DNA of 64,000 nucleotides from Hippopus hippopus (Eukaryota; Mollusca; Bivalvia; Cardiida; Cardiidae). Positions 41,801 to 53,863 of this stretch are shown here, piece after piece. The stretch lies in the NCBI GenBank assembly GCA_946811185.2, contig OX328098.1:42595650-42659649 (forward strand), in the 5' to 3' direction. The first letter of the stretch is position 1; the number at the start of each line of letters is the position of its first letter. The position numbers and the translations under genes were made by a program. The notes beneath the pieces are model-generated. The model had not been told where the DNA came from. It saw only the letters and a program-made list of their open reading frames with translations, and did not search any database.

Positions 41801-44800
41801 CAAACAGGTATTAGTAAAGTGACAATACCAATTTGGATGAAAAAGGGAATACAGTCAAACGTCCATTGCTCCAACATCTATTTTTCGAAGATCTCTATAT
41901 GTCAAAGTAATTTTAAAGTCCGAATTGAATTGCTCTGTTTTTCAATATAAATTATCCGTACTTTGAAATCTACATCTCAATGTTTCTCGATACCGTAAAC
42001 ATAATTTCAGGTCCGAATTTCAATCATCCCACTAATTTACACATCCTTACTTCGAACACAGTACAAATTTTGTACACATTTCGATCATAGTTGGCTTTGA
42101 TTATGAACTTGGGTGTTAAACATAATGGAAATGCTTTAAACAATGGCGGCGATTTTCACACATTTTTTATCATTGACTTACATCAACTCTGATGTTTACA
42201 TGCCACTCAACTTAAATTGCAAGATAGTAAACGATAATTTGTTTCGATAGCAAATGTTTGTACTGGGATTGCACCCCATTCACTATGTGATTTTGGCTGA
42301 GGCAATTAGTCGACCATCACTTACAATGACGACAAAAAGTACAATTATTGCTACCAAGGACTTGTCTGGTGAAGGATCCAGTAACAATTCCGGGGGATAG
42401 CCGGCAACTCCATTCTAAGAAATGCCTTTAATATTTACGATTTTCAATATTGTTCTTTTAAACAGAACTTATTAACCCATAAACTGCTAAATGAATTAAA
42501 CAAAAATTTCAACTCAATAGTGAAAAGTCAAACATTGCAATTTCAAAGATGATTTCACCGGAAAGAAAATACCATATCAGACAGTGTAGTTCAAAGATCA
42601 AATTGCATGTTTTGTGCAGTCTGATCTTGATCTACACTGTCCGCAATAGTGTCCCGGGTTGTGCTTAGCAGCCTAAGGGTTAAAGAAATCTACAAGTGTT
42701 AATAAAACACAATAAACAGTTTGCATCATTTACTGTTAATTTTCAAAACAATAATCGGTTGTCTGTGAAATAAGTACGCTTACCTACTTCCTGTACCTTA
42801 CATACTGGTCTAAAGAATCTCAGCACATCAAACTTTCTATACCTCAAACATTTTTTGGTAGTCCCCCGGACTTCGAGGTACAGATATTTGACTTTAAGTA
42901 AAAGAACAATACCAATTTGTATCGAAAGATAATGATTAAAGAAACAATTACTTATGGTCAATCAACATAAAAACAAAACTTGACGAATATCACTTACCTT
43001 CATACACTTCACATCATAAACCTCATGCTTCTATGACCAGCAGAAAGAAAGATTATTATTACTTTTAGGACACCACATTTTCTCTTCTTCCTACAATGTT
43101 TTCTACACTACCAAAAACAAATCTTATCATTGAGCATCATTTAATTTTTTTGCAGGTCTTTTAAATGTGGACCAGCTAAAATTTATGTCATCTGGTAAAG
43201 AGTTAAAAAAAAATGTGCAATATCTGCATATTGTTACCAGCACTGAGTGAAGTTTCATGAAGGTGGCCCCTATAGTTTCTAGGTCTGTAGTTACCAACCA
43301 TTCTAAATGGCATTCCTATTTTCATGAGAAATGTATAGAGTAATCAATTTCAGATTGGCTTAGCATCTGCATATTCCTTCATGCATTGGTTGAAGTTTCT
43401 TTAACCCTTTACCACACAATGATGACTTTTAGTGACCCGGAGGAAGAAGCCTTTTGAAAACATTGTAGGAAAAGGAGAAAATGATGGTAACCATCACAAA
43501 GTTTTCTACCCTATCAAAGAAAAATTGCGTCATTTGAGCCACTATGAAATTGTCGTCTGCAAATGCTTTCTACTTGGATAGTTCTAAAATTTTGCCGTGT
43601 GGTAAGGGGATAAGGTGCCCCCAACAGTTTCTAACCCTGATATCAACAACCATTCAAATGACATTCCTAGTCTCACTCTATACAGCAACATAATTTCTGA
43701 GTACTAATACTAAACCAAATGGTTTATCCAATCTGAAATTGTGTTCCTCTGAAATTTGAAAATTTTTGAAAATAGGACAAAGAGTACATTTTGAATGTTT
43801 GGTAAATATGTGTCCAGGATTTTTGCAGGATCGGCTATAAGGGGAATAGACAGGAATAACTGACATACAGAACGATCCTCAGACAAAGGGGCAAACAATT
43901 AAATCAGGCAGACAGTAGTTTAATTAAGGCCCCTGAGGGTGCTACTGCAAGGTCCTGGGTTTAATTCCTGTGAGCAGGGGTAAACTTTGGGAATATCCAT
44001 TGGCCTACACATTCAGCGTAAGTACTGGTGTAGTTTCAAGAAAGCAGAATCCAGAGAGATAATAATAACTTGCAAGAACTTGTTTCTCAATCAATGTAAA
44101 ATAAAATTAATATGTTCTAATTTAAAATCTAAATTTGCTACATTTTCCCAGGGAAGCAGGGTGATATATAGAGGTAAAAAAAACACATAATTTTGGAAGG
44201 ATGACACTCTTGGTCCAGGTTTTAGTACCCTTCACTGTAACAGGTAAGAAGTAACGATACCTGCTTTTGACAAAGGATGTAAAACATCTACAAAAGTAGA
44301 AGTAATTCCTTCCACTCTTATTTTTTATTTATTTATTTATTTATTTATATACCAATATTTATCTATCTTTTTTGTTTTTCCTTTGTCTTGCAGACATTCA
44401 AGAGAATTTTCTACAATACTCAATAAATTATAAAAAATGTAATTGAAGCAAATCTTCAGAAGACTTACTTTCACATTTCGGAAACTGGTCGTCCTGCCCA
44501 TTCCTCCACTGACCATTTTTGTCACAGTCAAATTCAAGATTTCGAGGTTCGTATTTTTCCATACCCTCTTCTTCTTCATGATATGAGTAATAATCATCTG
44601 TTGTAGCTGTAGTAGTAGTAGGGTCAGCTTGTGGTACATAAGGCTTCGCTGTGTATCTTATGAAAATATGATATCACATCACTTTCCATACACATTGTAT
44701 TTGCAATAAGCTTCTACAGAGAAAATTTTGGCATATGAACAAATTGTTTACGAGTAAAATGAGCAATTTCTCCCTTGCAATAATGTTTCTTTTGTGTATT

Positions 44801-47800
44801 CCTGTCAAAATTGTGTATGTGTCCATATTGAAAGCATTAAGCATACTACAAATTTAATACGGTTTAAATAATGGAACTAACTTGTCTAGGAAAGAGAGGG
44901 AAACACTGTGGAAAAAGGTGAAAAAAAGTAAGTTTCCAGCAATTTCTCCTTTTCCACAATGTCTTTAAAGTGTAACTCCTTAGGGTCATCAAAAGATTAC
45001 CTGGTAAAGGATCAATCCTTACTTCATCACCAGAGGGCAAAATTTTAGAATTGTCCAAACTGAAAGCATTGTGCAGCCGATAATTATTAATGATTGATTG
45101 AATGGTGTTTTACGTCGCTTCAAACATTATTTCTGTCATAACAGGGCAATAGATGATACAGGGTGTTCCATAATATATGTCCTTATTCCAAACATGAATA
45201 TTGTCTACACATGAAAGATTAAAATAAACAGAAAACTACTGCCTTTTTGCAGACATGATAAAATTTCATTTGATATATAATATACGGACATTATCCAAAC
45301 ATTCTTTGATACAACACACTTTTTCTGACAAGTCCATTTCACAACAACTGTCCTGCATAATGTCAATTCTGGGACTTTAAATAACGTCAACTCTTTGTTT
45401 AAAGATTGTCCAAGAAGTGTACAGGTTTAAAAGCAGCAAAATGGGTTTAGAGCTACAGAGAAATCGGGCTTTCTTATTGAAAAACTTCTACACAATGAGA
45501 CAATTACCTCATCGGCTGTTTTCAGCACAGACAGTATAGTGGTTCCCATGTTTTTCACAGATGGTGAGGACAATGCCAACACAGTAAATAAGGAGGGCTA
45601 TCTGAACATTTTGAGGAAGAATTTCATTCCAATACCAAAAGAAAAAAAGTATTAACATTGAAGACACATGTACTAGTATATACATTTGATTTCAGCAAGG
45701 AGGAGCCACACGACACATGACCAAAAGCATAATTGAATGACTTTCAAAAGCATCCTGGCAAAAGTTAATTTCTGTCAGAAATTGCTACACACTCTGACCC
45801 TCCAGACTTTTCATGTAAGGTGCATTATAAAAGGTGCACAGTCCAATGTCAGGAGATACTTAAGACTTTAAAGCTGCAATCAAGAAACAAATGTATGAGA
45901 ATAGCAAGGGGACCTCCAAGATATGTAATGAATAACTCCCGCAATAAACTCGACGTCAGAATTGCTCAGGGTAGACGTCATTGTTGTAAAATGAACTTGT
46001 CAGAAAAAATGTAGTGTATTAACTATTATAAGAGTAATATCTATGTACTACAAATCAAATGAAGTTTTATTATGTCTGCAAAAAGTTGACAGCTTTCAAT
46101 TAAGTTTAAATTGAAATTAGTAGAAAATATTAACTTCATGTATATTCTTGGTTTCACCAGAACCAGGCTCTGAAGTGTCTTGCCCAATGACACTCCCCAC
46201 AATGGAGTACATTGAATCACAGAGATACATAACTCCCTTATGCAATGCATGGCTCATATATTACTAGCATTTACCTTTTTTCTCCACAATGTTTTCAAAA
46301 GCTTTCTTTGTAAGGGTCATTAAAACCCGGGATTGTCTGGAAAGGGATTAATTAACACTTTGACTTAAAAGCAAAATTTAGACTACTATTATTTGAAAGC
46401 AGAAGCTGATAACAGATTAAATTAGACAGGAGAAAAGAGAAGAAAATATTGTGGCTAATGGAGAAAATGCTGGTTTACAGAATTTTCTCCTTTTCTTGCT
46501 ATGCTTTCAAATGCTGCTTCAAAAAAAATCAATCTTCTGGAGTTCACTAATACTTGGAGCTGTGTAGCTAACTCTTTTACCAAACAGCTAAATAGTTGAC
46601 TGGTCCATGTTTGAAGCTTTGCAGACTACAAATCTGAAATAATGGGATTTGTCTTTGAGAGGGTAGAAAACATGATGGGCAAAGGAGAAAATGCTGGAAC
46701 CCAGCATTTTCTCATTTTTCCACGTTTTCAACAAAGGGCTTCTTCCTCAGAGTAGTTAAACATTGGACTGTTTAATAAAGGGTTAAGAGCTATGGCCGTT
46801 TATATCAAGGCCATCTTATTCATATAAGAGTTACCATATATATCACTTTCTGTCTGATATACTAAGAATTTGTTTGTTTGCTTGTTTTTATGGTGTTTAA
46901 TGTTATTTTCAACATGATTTCATTTATGTCATGGCATTCCTGTTGTTGTCTTTTATCATCACATCTCTCAGTATTTATTCCTCCCAAGTCACTAGCTGCT
47001 AACATTTATTACCATTGTCAAAATGATGATCAGCAGTGAGAGAGGAATGAATCCTATTGCAATGACTACCATTTACCCTCTAAAAGAAATTCTCTGAGCT
47101 GGGCATTTGAACCAGCGGCCCCGAGGTTTCAAGTCCTAAACACTACTGACTGTGCTACTTAGCTCGACAATATACTAAGAAGTCTGAATATTGAATTTGA
47201 TAATAAGCTAAACTCTCAACTAGATGACAAAATTTCAGACCTTTCCGAATTGAAATGATTTGAACACAGGAAAAAACTCACTGTGAGGAAAAGGAAAAAA
47301 AAAATGCTATTTATCAGCATATACCGTTTTTCTACAATATTTTAAAATCTTACACCCCTGGGGTCATTAACTTTACAGAAATTGGTTAATTGAGTATTTT
47401 CTGAAGAGAAACTGGATGACTTTCCCAGACAACAACCAAATTGAAAGCATTTGCATACAAGTTGAATATGCCTCAACTGATGAGACCTGTCCTGGAAAAG
47501 GACAAAATGCTGGTTACAAGCATTTTCTGCTTTTCTCACAATGTTTTCAAACATCTTCTTCATCAGAGTTGTTAAAACCGAGATTGTATGGCATAGCATG
47601 GTTTTAAAGTAGTTTCAGATGTATTGGTATACAATTAGATGTACAGATAGAATCAATTACAATAGCTCCCCTTGATCACTTTACTTAACTGCATGCCAAG
47701 CCCAATAGCTCATTTGGTAGCAAACAGGGAGGCAAACCTAGGGGTGGCTGGTTCAGTTCCCAGTTTGGTTAATTTCTTTCCAGATATTTATGATAGTCAT

Positions 47801-50800
47801 TACAACAGGATTGATTCCTCTTTCACTGCTGCACATTGTTTGGATGATGGTTGTGCAGGAACGCAGCCAGTGGCTTGAAAAGAGTAACTGTTGAAAGAAA
47901 CACCAAAAAAGCAGGAATAGGTACTTTTGCCACCGTGATATAACTGAAATAATTAAATAAACAGCATTAAACACCTAAAAGGTAACTAAACTGTTTACAT
48001 GGTACAGCAAGCAGGAAATATGGTGGTATACTTACCCAATATCACAAGAATATACAACTTTATCTCCATCATGAAATGTGTTCTTGCACGACGAAACACT
48101 TTTGATAGGAAGACAGTATCTTTTGCGTACATTAAACTGGCCGTTTCCAATAATTTGTGGAGGATAACACGTCGCCTCTTTTCCTTATTAAAAAGAAAAA
48201 AAGATTAGACAAAGGGTTGATAGTTTTAAGAACTTACAAATAAGGGATACATGTGTGTATATTCAGTGCCTTGAAAGAACTTGACTGCTTCAAAATTCAC
48301 TAATTTTACCCAGGACAGTAGCTCATTTGGTAACATACAGGTCCTGAAACAAGGGGATTCACTGGTTTAAAATCCAAGCTCTACCAATCGGACTGAAAAC
48401 AATCATTCTGACAGTATTCCTCTCTCACAGCTGATTGTTGTTTCAATGATCGTTATCAGGAAATGCAGCAACTGGCTTGGGAAGAATATTGTATGAAGTT
48501 CTGGTACAAGAAACTCCATAAAAAGCATGGATAGGTGCATGGATAGGTGTACTGGAGGTTTTTGAAAACACTGTGGGAAAAGGAGAAAAACGAGATCTCT
48601 CTTTCCTTCTTCCATAATGTTTTCTTCCTTTTCAAGGACAAAATCTATCATTTAAGTGGCATCAAATCTGCCAGTTGCAAATGTCTTTAATTTGAACCAG
48701 TCTAAAAAATTCAATTTTGTTTTCCAAATTGTAGAAGTCTTTGTGGGAAAAGCAACCATCATTTATTCCTTTCCCACAATGATTTTAAAAGCCCTCCTCT
48801 TAAGGGTCATGAAAAAAATCGTAAAGTATTTAACCTTTACCAGATGAGAACAATTTAGACTTGTCTCTAGTAGTGGAGAACAAATTATTAAAAAATGAGA
48901 AAATTCTGATTAGCAACATTTTCTGCTTTTCCTGCAATGTTTTCAAAAATCCTTTTCATCAGTGTTGCCAAAACTCAGAAAACTGCTGTAAAGGGTTAAA
49001 AAGAATTTCAAAGATAAAATTAAGGTATTAAGACCTAGTAGTATAAATGCAGCTGTCTTTATCCAACAACAAAATCTTAGACTGTTTCATGTCTAAAGCA
49101 CTAGTAAGCTTGCGTAAACTTAACGCTTTACCAAACACTAAAGCACTAGTACGCTTACCTAAACTTAAAGCTTTACCAAACGCTAAAGCACTAGTTAGCT
49201 TACGTAAACTTAACGCTTTACCAAACGCTAAAGCACTAGTAAGCTTACGTAAACTTAACGCTTTACCAAACGCTAAAGCACTAGTAAGCTTACGTAAACT
49301 TAACGCTTTACCAAACAATACAACGTGTTAGCTCTAGGCCGTGAAAATATAGGTGTTTGAAAATGGTCAGTAAGTACAAGCAACTGGAAAATTTATCAAA
49401 GGTTCTAAATGACATTCTTAGTCCTTTTTTTTAATTTAGGGAGTCACTAAATATCTGATTAGTTTAAGCATTTGGTTTAGCCAATCAGAAATTGTGTTAT
49501 TTTGAATTTAAAAACAGAAATGTTGAGAATAAGACTAAGAATGCTACCTAGAATGGTTGGTGAATATGGACCCTGGTGTCGTATTATATAAAACTGGTTA
49601 CAGAAGTACAGAAAGATTAAGAGGGAAAAAACCAAAAAAAAAAGAAGTCTATTTACTTTCACAGGTTATATCATTCAGTTTGAGATCCTTCATCCTTAAT
49701 CCATGGTAATAGGCATCCCATTGCCCTTCAGTACATTGGAATGTAATACCTTCAGTGTTCTTTAAATTCATTTGAAATCCATGCTTACAGCTGAACGTAT
49801 TCATCCTGAAGAAGCTTTTTTTGACATATCTCTTTTCAAACGTGAAGTGCAAGTCTTCTCCATTTTCTATTCTCGCACTCTCGTTGCATATTCCTATAAT
49901 TGTAAAAACAAAAACAAGATGTCTATGATAGCCTGTATCACTCCATTGGCTACTATGTGGTCATTCACCAAATCTCAGGCAATCGGTTCATCAAGACTCT
50001 GTTCTTTATTGTGAGTGATATGCACATTAACCTAAAGTTTTTTTGCCACTAGAAGACCGCTAAATACTGCTTTAAAAAACAAAAGTAAAACAACCCAATA
50101 AATTAATACGGGAGTCACAGGTTATAATCACAGACACTTGAGTTCTGAAAGAATAAGTTCTTTTAGGTCTTACGTCTAATACTTGCCCTAATGACCAAGT
50201 TTTTGACCCAACATGACCTATCCCCATAGTCATACAAAATATTATCAACATAAACATTCTGACCAAGTTTCATGAGTAGTAGACTGAAAATGCGGTCTAT
50301 GGAGGGTACACGTCGTTTTTCAGTGATTTGACCCAGTGACCTAGTTTTTTACCTGATGTGATCAGTTTTTCAATTTTGCTTGAGATATCATCAAAACAAA
50401 CATTCTAACCAATTTTCATGGGTTTTTCCAAGATTTGACCTGGCGAACCTAGTTTTTGACCCAATGTGACCTGTTTTCAAATTTGTATGTGATACCGCCA
50501 AGACATACTTTCTGACCAAATCTCATGAATATAGGATTGAAAATGTGGCCTCTATAGAGTACACACTAGACCTGGCGACCTAGTTTTTGACCTGACATAA
50601 CCCATTTTCAAAGGTGTCCAAGATATCATCATCATCAAGACAAATATTCTGACCAACTTTCAAGAGTATTGGACTGAAATTGTGGCTTCCAGAGCATACA
50701 CAAGGTTTTTCTAAGATTTGAACTAATAACTAGTTTTTGACCCAATGTGACTTGTTTTCAAAAATGTAGCCTCTAGAGTGTATACAATGTTTTCCTAAAA

Positions 50801-51637
50801 TTTGACATGATGACCTAGTTTTTAACACAATGTGACCCATTCTCAAACTTGTCTGAGATATTATCAAGACACTCTTACAAAGTATCATGAGTACTGGATT
50901 GAAAAGGTGGCCTCTAGAGGGTACCAAAGCTAAAAGTTGACACTGCACGCTGCACGTCCCACGACAGACGACGTGCTCATGTCAGCTAAACACAGACATT
51001 GCAGATTGAAGATCAGACCGTATGTTCTGTACAGTCTGATATTGATCGACAATTGCAGCTTTGACAGCTAAATCCAGGTTCGGTGCTTTCAGAGTTAAAA
51101 GGAGTTATTCAGATTTTTATATTCTATCTGAGCTTCAAAAATGATTTATCACTGAATTAAATACACTGATACTGCTGATAGCTGGCAAGCCATCAATAAG
51201 AAGAAAGACAATATCAAGAAAAAAATATTGTTTTCAATGGTATACTATTGCCTTAATGGGCTATGCAGCCTCTTCAGGTATCTTTTAGATTTCACGCCAG
51301 CTTTTTGTGAAGACTTGTGGGAATGTCAAATGAACAATAGCACGCATCTATTACCAAGACTTGTTTTCAAAACAGTATGATGATGTCATATCTGATGTAT
51401 ATTAGAATAAACCAAGTAACTGATTGCAAAGTGACGACCCCCTTACTTTGCCGACGTCAAAAACTGCTAATTGTGATAAAAGGTAAATAAATAGCAAAGC
51501 ATCTATACAGGAGGATTTGTAGACACATACTGAGATAATATACATACTTTCTAAGTTCCTGAATTCCCATGGCACACTAAAAACAATTGTAACCACTAAA
51601 AGAAACACTGTTGCCCGGTAGAAAACCATACTGAAAC
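32627..51637 (-). CDS. Secreted multi-CCP (sushi) domain protein, spliced, 3' end outside
   Basis: Seven coding exons on the minus strand: 51629-51548, 49893-49657, 48183-48036, 44656-44469, 35770-35579, 33483-33292 and 32800-32627. Every intron is GT-AG and all phases agree (1,1,2,1,1,1,1). The product starts with a signal peptide and then has five complement-control modules, one of them split over two exons with a Thr/acidic insert. Such proteins act in adhesion, complement-like immunity or as receptors; the exact role is unknown. The last donor (32626) is open, so more exons lie downstream, perhaps beyond the nested Polintons. Confidence 0.8.
33292..33483 (-). CDS. Sushi-gene exon 6
   Basis: One CCP module: SCPDPVAPIGGSVY, MIKFICDDY, LTCLENGEWSSDHC, then LCVPEG. 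Acceptor TTTTCAG, donor GAAG/GTAAGT, phase 1 to 1, 64 codons. Confidence 0.85.
34369..34610. mobile_element. MITE copy (family of 52295-52554)
   Basis: Begins TGAGCCATGCCCTGTAAAAAG and ends TTTTGTCAGAGCATGACTCA, an inverted pair. The internal CCAGGTCAGCCTG ... AGGCTGACCTG hairpin is partly decayed. Intronic. Confidence 0.6.
35240..35530 (-). mobile_element. tRNA-like SINE, decayed
   Basis: On the minus strand it has a tRNA-like head (GAGCTCAGTCGGTAATG..., then GGACTTGAACCCATGG) and the shared tail with GCACTGACTGCCACGATAT. Related copies lie at 39960-40275, 46875-47167, 47700-47980, 48310-48555 and 51690-51850. Confidence 0.5.
35579..35770 (-). CDS. Sushi-gene exon 5
   Basis: One CCP module: IFCDASRFENISNG, ENLELVCDEGYTP, QLTCLSPTSFDEVEDFGC. 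Acceptor TTTCTTTACAG, donor AAAA/GTGAGC, phase 1 to 1, 64 codons. Confidence 0.85.
36061..38010. repeat. 145-bp tandem-cored repeat element with palindromic head and hairpin tail
   Basis: Starts AACAAGAGGGCCATGATGGCC...GCTCACCTGAG. Contains about 12 diverged 145-bp units (GACCTAGTTTTTGACC..., CAAGACAAACATTCTGACC, AATGTGGCCTCTAGAGCGTA). Ends with an ACGACGGACGCCGGACAC stretch and a strong hairpin at 37974-38007 (AGCTCACC-TGAGCAC, loop TTC, GTGCTCA-GGTGAGCT). Frames inside it on the minus strand are repeat artefacts. Other copies: 50185-50990 (partial) and 61040-62812. Confidence 0.8.
38011..39220. other. Intronic host DNA with palindromic-repeat copies
   Basis: Two or three diverged copies of the 53627-type palindromic repeat (near 38340-38560 and 38570-38830). 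No gene. Confidence 0.45.
39225..41080. repeat. Diverged minisatellite, about 38-bp unit, split by a SINE
   Basis: Dozens of units of the form AAGTAAAGTGACAGTACCAG followed by TTxGTATCAAAAGGGAAT. The SINE at 39960-40275 interrupts the array; stray units recur near 41790-41850. Confidence 0.8.
39960..40275 (-). mobile_element. tRNA-like SINE
   Basis: Minus strand begins CTCTGGTAGCTCAGTCAGTAG (A-box-like), then GGGTCGCTGGTTCAATCTC (B-box-like), a central region, and a tail with CACTGGCCACC and TTAACACCATACAATCGATC. Best-preserved copy of the family in this window. Confidence 0.6.
41081..44468. other. Intronic host DNA
   Basis: No exon seen. Contains the AGATCAGACTGCA-type palindrome near 42585-42650, palindromic-repeat copies near 43040-43200 and 43400-43600, and a tRNA-like stretch near 43920-43985. 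Otherwise AT-rich unique-looking sequence. Confidence 0.45.
44469..44656 (-). CDS. Sushi-gene exon 4 (second half of a split CCP)
   Basis: Completes the CCP begun in exon 3. Reads YTAKPYVPQADPTTTTATTDD, an acidic DDYYSYHEEEEGMEK insert, then FDCDKNGQWRNGQ and PKC. Acceptor TTTCATAAG, donor GAAA/GTAAGT, phase 2 to 1. The Thr-rich insert inside the module is unusual and could be O-glycosylated. Confidence 0.75.
46875..47167 (-). mobile_element. tRNA-like SINE, decayed
   Basis: Same family as 39960-40275; minus-strand head GAGCTAAGTAGCACAGTCAGTAG and GGTTCAAATGCCC. Confidence 0.5.
47700..47980 (+). mobile_element. tRNA-like SINE
   Basis: Plus-strand head AATAGCTCATTTGGTAGC and GGCTGGTTCAGTTCCC, tail ending AACAGCATTAAACACC. 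Same family. A further partial plus-strand copy follows at 48310-48555. Confidence 0.5.
48036..48183 (-). CDS. Sushi-gene exon 3 (first half of a split CCP)
   Basis: CCP start: ATCYPPQIIGNGQFNVRKRY, then CKNTFHDGDKVVYSCDIG. Acceptor TTTTTTAATAAG, donor ATTGG/GTAAGT, phase 1 to 2; the phase matches exon 4. Confidence 0.75.
49094..49318. repeat. 45-bp minisatellite, five units, open in both strands
   Basis: Exact 45-bp period (starts 49094, 49139, 49184, 49229, 49274) with few changes. The plus strand reads KALVSLRKLNALPNA repeatedly; the minus strand also stays open (FGKALSLRKLTSALA). It lies in the intron between exons 2 and 3, so it is most likely a young tandem duplication and not a gene. 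Confidence 0.8.
49657..49893 (-). CDS. Sushi-gene exon 2
   Basis: One CCP-like module: ICNESARIENGEDL, MNTFSCKHGFQMN, ITFQCTEGQWDAYYH, DITCE. Acceptor CAATTATAG, donor GAAA/GTAAAT, 79 codons, phase 1 to 1. Confidence 0.8.
50185..50990. repeat. Partial 145-bp-unit repeat element
   Basis: Five diverged units of the family at 36061-38010, lacking the head, ending CACGACAGACGACGTGCTCATGTCAGCT. Confidence 0.7.
51548..51637 (-). CDS. Sushi-gene exon 1 (signal peptide)
   Basis: ATG at 51629. Residues 1-19 are a signal peptide (MVFYRATVFLLVVTIVFSV), then PWEFRNLE. Donor GAAA/GTATGT. An acceptor-like TTTTATTTTCAG ends at 51638, eight bases before the ATG, so a 5'-UTR intron is likely. Confidence 0.75.
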
Positions 51638-52294
51638 CTGAAAATAAAATTTTTTTTTTTCCTGTTGCTGCCAAGGGTAAGCCTAGCTAGATAAGAACAA
51701 CTGGTACTGAACAGGACTTGATGCAGATGGTTGCTGGTTAAACTCCCTAGCTTTGCCAATTTCTTTCTGAGGATAGCTTATAGACATTATGACAGGAATC
51801 ATTCCTCTCTTACCCCTGATCATTGTTTGGATGATTGATAATTGATAATTATCCAAAAATTCACCTGTTCCATCCTTCTTTGAATATCCATTGATCCAGT
51901 TTGATGTCAAATTTATCTCGTAAGTTCACAATGATATAGCCCACTACACTTACAAGAGACAATGTTTTTTCTTTTTTCTTTTCTTTTTCATTTAGTCTGT
52001 GTTTCAAAAAACAAAGTGTTGTGTAATTTGATAAGCTCTTACAGAGCTGACAAATTCTAATAGACATTTCATTGTAGAAGTCAGACCAAAATAACTGCAA
52101 CTTCAAGCTTCTTTTCCCCCCAGAATGTCTCAGCAAAGTGGGCCGTGTATATCAAAGATCAAACTGCCTGTTTTGTACAGTCTGATCTTGATCTGTAATT
52201 GCAGCAAAAGAAACTATAGTTGTGACAGGTGTTTCAAGAAGCGGCTCTTGGTTTTCATAATCCTATCAAATTTTAAAAAAAAAAATTGTATAGA

Positions 52295-52554
52295 TGAGCC
52301 ATGCTTTGTGAAAAGGGAGCTTAATGCATCTGCAAGTAGTATCGGCCCAGGTCAGCCTGCGCAGGTGCGCAGGCTGACCTGGGCTGAAACTTTTGCTTTT
52401 GGTCAATTTTCTACATGTCAAGGACCATTCTACCTTAAGATTAAGTGGGTTGTCAGAGAAAATGGATTGTATGGATCCACAATAATATGAGAACTATCTT
52501 GGTATACTGTATCACAAAGATGCATTAAGCTCCTCTTTGCCAGAGCATGGCTCA
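52295..52554. mobile_element. MITE with 36-bp TIRs and perfect internal hairpin
   Basis: Ends TGAGCCATGCTTTGTG ... AGAGCATGGCTCA are inverted. At 52345-52384 a perfect 19-bp stem with a GG loop (GCCCAGGTCAGCCTGCGCA / TGCGCAGGCTGACCTGGGC). Copies at 34369-34610 and 53864-54114, with a decayed one near 327-533. Confidence 0.75.
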
Positions 52555-53626
52555 GATATATTTGTACAAATAGAGTCCATACATGGTATTACTCTAGCAA
52601 ACTGACATGAAATAAATGACCCCTATCACCATATATTGCACCCTTGAATTATTATTCAAACTTTGCTTCGGCTCTTGTGGTCTGCATGCAGAATAATGTG
52701 AACAATTTTTCAACACTTTGTACGGCTAATATATTTATCATGTCTCCAAATTTAAAAAAAAAAACATGCAATAAACATGATATTGTTGGTTCAAACTGGT
52801 AATACGTGGCGGGTGACATAGATCTAAAAGGCACTTTCTGTATAGTCTGATCTTGATCTATGTCATTCGCAAAAGCTTCGTATTTTGACTATGGGTCAAA
52901 CCCAACATTTACTGTAAACAGAATTTCCGTACCGTCCGATTATACATGATGATAAAAATATTCATTCTCAAATTATTCTTTGCATAGAGGTCAATGTCAG
53001 GTCAATTTGTTTGAGTAATATACGATGTCAATCAACTATTTAAAAGCTGAAAAGTATTCTTTTCCCATAGATATACATGTACTAAATCTTGCCATGAGGT
53101 TTCATTTCGCTTGCAGAAAAAATGTTTACTGTAGTATTAATTGGTGTTAAAGTGCTGGAATTGGAATATATTTTGTTGTGGACAGTGTAGATCAAGATCA
53201 GACTCCAAAGATAATGCAGTCTGATCTTGGAGCTGCACTGTCCAGTACTTTCTTGCATGTTCTGGCCAAACAACCTTAAATTAGCAATAATTTGACTACT
53301 TTCCCTACTAATGAGGTAAATTTCCCAAATTCAGCACAGTCAGGTTAACCTCCTAACCAGACCTCAAGAAACCTCACTGTTAACTTAGTCCACTTATCTA
53401 ATAGTATGCTACCAAAGTCCATGTCTTGAAAGATTCTGGTTTCTAGTAATTTTTTTTTTTTTACCTTTTCAACGCCAGTGGGAGCTTTTGCAGATAATAT
53501 GTCAAGATCAGACTGCACAGAACATGCAGTCTGATTTTTTACCTATTCTGTCCTTTGTTAAGTCATGCTTATGAGATAAACTTTTTTCTGAGTTTTACTG
53601 TTTCATTCAACACAAGTCAACAGAGT

Positions 53627-53854
53627 TTAACCCTTTACTAAACAATCCCGAGTATTAACGACCCTGAGAAAGGGACTTTTTGAAAACATTGTGGACAAAG
53701 GAGAAAATGCTGGTAACCAGCATTTCTCCTTTTCCCACAATGTTTTCTGCCCTTCACAAAACAAATTTCAAATTTTCAGTCACTTTTATCTTGTCATCTG
53801 CAAATGCTTTCAATTTGGACCAGTCTAAAATTTTGTCGTTTGGTGAAGAGTTAA
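53627..53854. mobile_element. Palindromic MITE-like repeat, clean copy
   Basis: Ends TTAACCCTTTACTAAAC and GTTTGGTGAAGAGTTAA are inverted. The centre is the palindrome GAGAAAATGCTGGTAACCAGC with its mirror (53700-53728). At least fifteen diverged copies lie between 30.8 and 57.4 kb, for example 38680-38820, 43400-43600, 46660-46790, 54130-54350, 54340-54565 and 55880-55995. Confidence 0.7.
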
Positions 53855-53863
53855 GTAAATGTA

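Noticed and set aside
49047..49331. Gene coding a 94-residue repeat protein
   Set aside because: Tandem 45-bp units open on both strands, inside an intron; no start context or further exons.
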